Below are positions 59,988-64,000 of a stretch of DNA of 64,000 bases, piece after piece. Position 1 is the first letter of the stretch. Each line of letters opens with the position of its first letter. The stretch lies in contig JABUTU010000082.1 of the NCBI GenBank assembly GCA_021443545.1, forward strand, positions 62,001 to 126,000, read 5' to 3'. Source of the stretch: Marinilabiliaceae bacterium. Its GTDB lineage: Bacteria; Bacteroidota; Bacteroidia; Bacteroidales; Marinilabiliaceae. The notes under the pieces were generated by a model, which saw nothing but the letters and a program-made list of their open reading frames with translations, ran no database searches and was not told where the DNA came from. A program made the position numbers and the translations under genes.

Positions 59988-61331
59988 TTATTTGTCAATC
60001 TTACCCAATAAAGTAGCCTGAGAGGCATCGTAGATAGTGACGGTTACTATGTCGCCTTTTTTATGACCTTCAGCAGGGAACACTACAGCCTTATTCTGCT
60101 GAGTTCGTCCCATGAGGTCTTCGCGGGAACGTTTGGAGAAGCCCTCGACAAGGACCTCGAATGTTTTGCCTATGTCGCGTTTATTACTCTCGAGGCTAAG
60201 TTGATTCTGAAGATCTATCATCTCTTTTAGACGTTGCCCCTTGACTTCAGCAGGAACATTGTCGGGAAGGTTTTTTGCAGCAAATGTCCCAGGTCGTTCG
60301 GAATATTGAAACATGAAAGCCGAGTCGTAGCCAACCCATTTCATCAGCTCAAGCGTCATGCGGTGGTCTTCGTCTGTTTCGGAGTGAAATCCGCAGAAGA
60401 CGTCAGTGGTAATACCGCAGTCAGGAATGATATTACGAATAGCTCTTACCCTCTCCTTATACCACTCGCTGGTGTATTTGCGGTTCATGAGGTTGAGAAT
60501 ACGATTGGAGCCCGATTGTAAGGGGAGATGTATGTGGTTGCAGATGTTTTTATGTGCGGCTATGACATGAAGCGTCTCGTCCGACATATCCTTGGGATGT
60601 GAGGTAGTGAAACGGATACGCATATCAGGGAACATCTCAGCAACGAAAGATAAAAGTCGAGGGAATGTCTTATTGTTGTTGCTGTTGGTCTCGTCGATAA
60701 AATTGTAAGAATTGACATTTTGACCCAGAAGAGTTACTTCCTTAAATCCTCTGGCCCTGAGGTCCTGTATTTCATTTGCGATGCTTTGAGGAGCGCGACT
60801 TCTTTCGCGGCCCCTGGTGTATGGCACAATGCAGTAAGAGCAGAAGTTGTTACATCCGCGCATAATGCTTACGAAGGCGTTTACACCAGCAGAACCTATT
60901 CGATGTGGAATTACAGAAGCGTAGGTCTCAGAGGTGGAGAGATTGACGTTTATAGCTTTTTCTCCAATCATAGCAGAGGCTACGAGGTTAGGGAGGTCCA
61001 TATAACTGTCGGGACCGGCAACAAGGTTTACGCCGTTGTCGAAAAGAGCCTGTTGAGTACGTTCAGCCATACATCCAATAACGCCAATTACAATATTTGG
61101 TTTAGAGTTGCGGAGTTGAGTGAGTTCACGCAGGCGGGCCATAACACGTTGCTCGGCATTGTCACGTATGCTACAAGTATTTATGAAGATGACATCAGCT
61201 TTTTTGTGATCGTCAGTAATGTCGAAACCCACAGTTTTCATCACGGCGGCCACAACTTCACTGTCGGCGACATTCATCTGGCACCCGTAGGTTTCGATAT
61301 ATAGAAAATGATTATCCTCGATGTTGTTCAT
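59988..61331 (-). CDS. miaB: tRNA-i6A37 methylthiotransferase MiaB
   Basis: MiaB is a radical-SAM enzyme that adds a methylthio group to i6A37 of tRNA. The 447 aa protein has the N-terminal UPF0004 domain with YIETYGCQMNVADSE, INTCSIRDNAEQRV and VIGCMAER, the radical-SAM cysteine motif GCNNFCSYCIVPYTRGRERSR, and a C-terminal TRAM domain. The three N-terminal cysteines for the auxiliary cluster are present. The i6A-specific MiaB branch (not MtaB or RimO) is suggested by YGCQMN. Confidence 0.95.
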   Translation of the reverse strand: MNNIEDNHFLYIETYGCQMNVADSEVVAAVMKTVGFDITDDHKKADVIFINTCSIRDNAEQRVMARLRELTQLRNSKPNIVIGVIGCMAERTQQALFDNGVNLVAGPDSYMDLPNLVASAMIGEKAINVNLSTSETYASVIPHRIGSAGVNAFVSIMRGCNNFCSYCIVPYTRGRERSRAPQSIANEIQDLRARGFKEVTLLGQNVNSYNFIDETNSNNNKTFPRLLSFVAEMFPDMRIRFTTSHPKDMSDETLHVIAAHKNICNHIHLPLQSGSNRILNLMNRKYTSEWYKERVRAIRNIIPDCGITTDVFCGFHSETDEDHRMTLELMKWVGYDSAFMFQYSERPGTFAAKNLPDNVPAEVKGQRLKEMIDLQNQLSLESNKRDIGKTFEVLVEGFSKRSREDLMGRTQQNKAVVFPAEGHKKGDIVTVTIYDASQATLLGKIDK

Positions 61332-61359
61332 ATCAAAATATTATGTATATTTGAACTCA

Positions 61360-61367
61360 CAAAGGTA
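61360..61367 (-). promoter_or_regulatory. -7 box of miaB
   Basis: On the minus strand TACCTTTG is a perfect -7 box, 29 bases before the miaB start codon. An ATTG at 61394-61391 is a possible but imperfect and overly distant -33 element. Confidence 0.45.
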
Positions 61368-61463
61368 TCATTTTTTGCGATAACTATTTGCAATAGTGGT
61401 CGTAATAATATAGAAAATGTGAAATGTAAGCTACTGTTAATTTAAATCTAAGATTTTTATTTT

Positions 61464-62300
61464 ATGAAAAAGATAATAGTGCCTTTAGATTTCTCTGAAA
61501 CGTCACTATGTGCGTTGAAGACCGCAATTACTATAGCAAATAAGTTGCAAGCTGATTTGAGCATTGTCTATGTAGCTCAGAAAGAGAAATATGCCAAGGG
61601 GTATGAGCAGTTGGATGCGACATCTGGGCAGGGAATCACGGCGTTGCTTGATAAGTTGCTTCTTGAGCATAGGCAAGAGTATTATGTTGCAGGAGGTAAG
61701 ATGGACTATAAAGTGAGGACTGGAATAGTATATGAAGAGATTATTGGACAAAGTAAGTACGACGATGCAGTCATGATAGTGATGGGCTCACATGGCGTCT
61801 CTGGAATAATGAAGAGTTGGATTGGTGGAAATGCCTACCGAGTGTTGTGTACTGCTCAATGTCCAGTTCTTGTTATTCGACCTGACATGCAATATAGTGA
61901 GCGATTCAACAGAGTTGTTGTGCCTGTTGAGTTGAGTAAGGCCTCAAGGTATAAGATACCGGCCGTGGGAGGTGTATGTAAGTTGTTTGGGGCAAAAGCG
62001 ACATTGATAGGCGTCAGACGTTCTGGAATTAGAGCAATATTCAATAGGATTACGACAAGTGTACATCAAGTAGAGAAGTTCCTTGTGTCGAAAGGAATTG
62101 AGGTTGAGAAGACCACTGTTTTGTCGGGCTCAGATGTTAACGAACAGTTCATCGAGGCTATACAGTTGCAAGATGCCGACTTGGTTATGATTGATGTGAC
62201 ACCATCAGGATTGCTCACAGATCGTTTCCGTCCGTTCCTCATAACCTTGGTAAATAGTTCTAAATGTCCTGTTATGGCGATTCCTATTAAAGAGGAGTAG
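61464..62300 (+). CDS. Universal stress protein, tandem UspA domains
   Basis: The 278 aa protein contains two UspA folds (about 1-140 and 150-278). The first begins KKIIVPLDFSETSLCALKTA and has an ATP-binding-type loop VMGSHGVSGIMKSWIGGNAYRVL, with Asn in place of the usual Ser/Thr. The second begins RVVVPVELSKASRYKIPAV and its loop is degenerate (VTPSGLLTDRFRPF). Such tandem Usp proteins respond to stress in unclear ways. It is first in a unit with a SPOR protein and nfo. Confidence 0.92.
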   Translation: MKKIIVPLDFSETSLCALKTAITIANKLQADLSIVYVAQKEKYAKGYEQLDATSGQGITALLDKLLLEHRQEYYVAGGKMDYKVRTGIVYEEIIGQSKYDDAVMIVMGSHGVSGIMKSWIGGNAYRVLCTAQCPVLVIRPDMQYSERFNRVVVPVELSKASRYKIPAVGGVCKLFGAKATLIGVRRSGIRAIFNRITTSVHQVEKFLVSKGIEVEKTTVLSGSDVNEQFIEAIQLQDADLVMIDVTPSGLLTDRFRPFLITLVNSSKCPVMAIPIKEE

Positions 62301-62301
62301 A

Positions 62302-62712
62302 ATGAGAGTATATATAATATTGTTATTGTTTATTCTCCTCCCAGTTGTAGTAGAGGGGCAGGCAAAGGGAAGCGTGCAAGTCGAGTACTCTTCTCTGAAG
62401 TTGGATTCGCTGATTAACTATAATGTTAAATCCAATTATAATCAAACGACGCTTGATGGCTTTCGTATACAGATTTATTCTGGTTCTGGAGTCTCAGCCA
62501 AGCAAGAGGCGCAAGCAGCACAATCCAAATTTCTGGAGTTGTTTCCATTAGAAAAGGCGATAGTCATTTATAGCGCTCCTTTTTGGAGAGTACGAATCGG
62601 CGATTACCGCTATAGAAGCGAGGCTTTATCGTTGCTGAACAGAGTAAAAAAACAGTTCCCAGGAGCCTACACAGTACGAGATAATACGATAAGAAAGAGG
62701 TCTTTTAAGTAA
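62302..62712 (+). CDS. Small exported SPOR-domain protein
   Basis: The 136 aa protein has a signal peptide (about 1-19, ending VVEGQ) and a SPOR domain (about 50-125, GFRIQIYSGSGVSAKQEAQAAQSKFL through FWRVRIGDYRYRSEALSLLNRVKKQFP). SPOR domains bind bare glycan strands, usually at division sites. It begins one base after the Usp stop and is followed 9 bases later by nfo. Confidence 0.88.
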   Translation: MRVYIILLLFILLPVVVEGQAKGSVQVEYSSLKLDSLINYNVKSNYNQTTLDGFRIQIYSGSGVSAKQEAQAAQSKFLELFPLEKAIVIYSAPFWRVRIGDYRYRSEALSLLNRVKKQFPGAYTVRDNTIRKRSFK

Positions 62713-62721
62713 GTAATCATA

Positions 62722-63561
62722 ATGAAGTATATAGGAGCACATGTAAGCGCTTCCGGAGGTCTTTTTAATGCCCCATTAAACGCCAAAGCCATAGGAGCTT
62801 CGGCGTTTGCGTTATTCACAAAGAACCAGCGACAATGGGTGGCAAAGCCATTGAAACAAGATGAAATAGAGTGTTTTAAAACAATTTGTCAGCAGTCAGG
62901 ATATGACTCCAGCATGATACTGCCACATGATTCCTATTTGATAAATTTAGGAAATCCCGATGATGAGGCGGTCGCTAAGAGTCGTGACTCGTTCACGGAG
63001 GAGATGCGCAGGTGTCAGCAATTAGGATTAAGGTTACTTAATTTTCATCCAGGTTCGCACCTAAATGGTATGGAAGTCGGAGCGTGTCTTGACCGGATTG
63101 CTGTGGGAATTAACGAAGCATTGGAAGAAACAGAAGGTGTAGTAGCTGTTATAGAAAATACAGCGGGTCAGGGAACAAATTTGGGTTTTGAATTCTCACA
63201 TATCGGTCGAATTATTCAAGGCGTTAGAGATAAGAGCAGAGTTGGAGTCTGTATTGATACATGTCATGCTTTTGCAGCAGGTTATGACTTGTCAACAGAG
63301 TCGGGATATGACGAAATGTGGAGGTCGTTTGACAGCGAGATAGGAAGAGAATTCCTTATGGGGATGCACCTCAATGATGCGATGAAACCATGTGGGAGTA
63401 GGGTCGACCGTCATGCCTCAATTGGGAAGGGTTGTATAGGCGTGGAAGCATTTGGACGATTAGTAAAAGATTCGCGCACCGATGATATACCTTTAATTCT
63501 TGAGACACCCGATGATACAATTTGGGCGGAAGAGATTGCTATGCTGAAATCATTCGTATAA
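62722..63561 (+). CDS. nfo: Endonuclease IV (AP endonuclease)
   Basis: Nfo cleaves DNA at abasic sites during base excision repair. The 279 aa protein shows the family pattern: [95 protein letters not shown] and LILETPDD, covering the zinc ligands. Third gene of the Usp-SPOR-nfo unit. Confidence 0.97.
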   Translation: MKYIGAHVSASGGLFNAPLNAKAIGASAFALFTKNQRQWVAKPLKQDEIECFKTICQQSGYDSSMILPHDSYLINLGNPDDEAVAKSRDSFTEEMRRCQQLGLRLLNFHPGSHLNGMEVGACLDRIAVGINEALEETEGVVAVIENTAGQGTNLGFEFSHIGRIIQGVRDKSRVGVCIDTCHAFAAGYDLSTESGYDEMWRSFDSEIGREFLMGMHLNDAMKPCGSRVDRHASIGKGCIGVEAFGRLVKDSRTDDIPLILETPDDTIWAEEIAMLKSFV

Positions 63562-63573
63562 GGTTGGTTTTTC

Positions 63574-64000
63574 ATGAAGCGATTCTTATTGGTTCTGTTT
63601 TTCATCGTTTCAGTGGCGGAGATGGTATGTGGTCAGACGTCATCATTGGACCCTACAACCATTTATCGTGCTGTGATAGTAGATGGAGATACACTACCAA
63701 AAGTCTATCTTGAGGAGATAAGGGCATATGGAAGACGAAGGTTTAAGAATAAGAGAGAGTATGTAAGGTATACGAAACTCATATACAATGTAAAGAAGGC
63801 ATTACCTTACGCACGCATAGCAAGTGTCGAGATATCTAAAATCCAGCAAGCGCTGGATACTATGACAAATGAAAAGGAGAAGGAGAGGTATCTTGAGAGT
63901 AAAGAGAAGGATTTGTTTCGTCAGTTTGAACAACCTTTGCGTCATCTTACACGAGCGCAGGGACGAATTCTAATAAAACTGATAGATCGGGAGGCGGGAG
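63574..64000 (+). CDS. DUF4294 family protein (cut by window end)
   Basis: An open frame from the ATG at 63574 runs to the window edge without a stop (142 codons seen). It starts with a signal peptide (KRFLLVLFFIVSVAEMVCGQ) and continues YRAVIVDGDTLPKVYLEEIRAYGRRRFKNKREYVRYTKLIYNVKKALPYARIA, the pattern of DUF4294, a family of unknown function in Bacteroidota. It lies 12 bases after nfo and is probably co-transcribed. Confidence 0.8.
   Translation, partial: MKRFLLVLFFIVSVAEMVCGQTSSLDPTTIYRAVIVDGDTLPKVYLEEIRAYGRRRFKNKREYVRYTKLIYNVKKALPYARIASVEISKIQQALDTMTNEKEKERYLESKEKDLFRQFEQPLRHLTRAQGRILIKLIDREAG

Noticed and set aside
61346-61353. TATATTTG as promoter for the universal stress gene
   Set aside because: Over 100 bases from the start codon with no TTTG at the right distance.

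Overview
The window is a dense chromosomal segment of a Bacteroidota bacterium, most likely of the order Bacteroidales. The evidence is an Na+-NQR operon together with an RNF operon, several families that are largely restricted to this phylum (DUF5103/T9SS plug, DUF3078, DUF2851, DUF5063, DUF4294, DUF1460), and promoters of the Bacteroides type (TTTG, 18-20 bases, TAnnTTTG) in place of -35/-10 boxes. I see no tRNA, rRNA, CRISPR array, insertion sequence or prophage. Almost everything is core metabolism or cell envelope, with a few carbohydrate-active enzymes.

Layout. 1-4342 (minus): RNF redox pump operon, rseC-like, rnfB, rnfC, rnfD, rnfG, then the first codons of rnfE at the window edge. 4703-7699 (minus): an exported GH2 glycosidase fused to a C-terminal DUF1460 cysteine-hydrolase domain. 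7931-13834 (minus): nqrABCDEF, in which NqrC carries an N-terminal rubredoxin-like domain. 13903-15192 (plus): a T9SS plug (DUF5103) protein. 15189-17528 (minus): PcrA/UvrD helicase. 17625-21515 (minus): xylose operon (GntR/LacI-type hybrid regulator, xylB, xylA), closed by a clear terminator. 21888-37616 (plus): the division and cell wall (dcw) cluster from mraZ through ftsZ, followed by yqeY and preceded by 10-bp-spaced GTGG repeats that look like MraZ boxes. 37594-40870 (minus): DUF5063, a sodium/solute symporter and a porin. 41131-45081 (minus): an orphan lipoprotein, then a DUF3078 barrel and a ClC channel. 45341-51182 (plus): pyrB, pyrI, a TPR-PD40-SPOR envelope protein, proS and a DUF486 membrane protein. 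51382-58770 (plus): DUF2851, a low-molecular-weight tyrosine phosphatase, a GH95 alpha-fucosidase and a LacZ-type GH2 beta-galactosidase. 58800-61331 (minus): an Omp85-type barrel and miaB. 61464-64000 (plus): UspA, a small SPOR protein, endonuclease IV and a DUF4294 protein cut by the window end.

How it fits together. Two evolutionarily related redox-driven ion pumps (RNF, ferredoxin:NAD; NQR, NADH:quinone) lie in the same orientation within 14 kb, and the symporter downstream could use the sodium gradient. The dcw cluster provides peptidoglycan precursor synthesis and division in one long transcription unit. The GH95, GH2 and xylose genes fit a polysaccharide-degrading lifestyle, although there is no SusC/SusD pair here, so this is not a classical polysaccharide utilisation locus.

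The observations most worth following are two domain fusions (GH2-DUF1460 and rubredoxin-NqrC), the PorE-like protein that ends in SPOR, and the MraZ boxes. I did not find a clearly new multi-gene system such as defence or secretion. All function calls rest on reading protein motifs by eye, and no database search was run.
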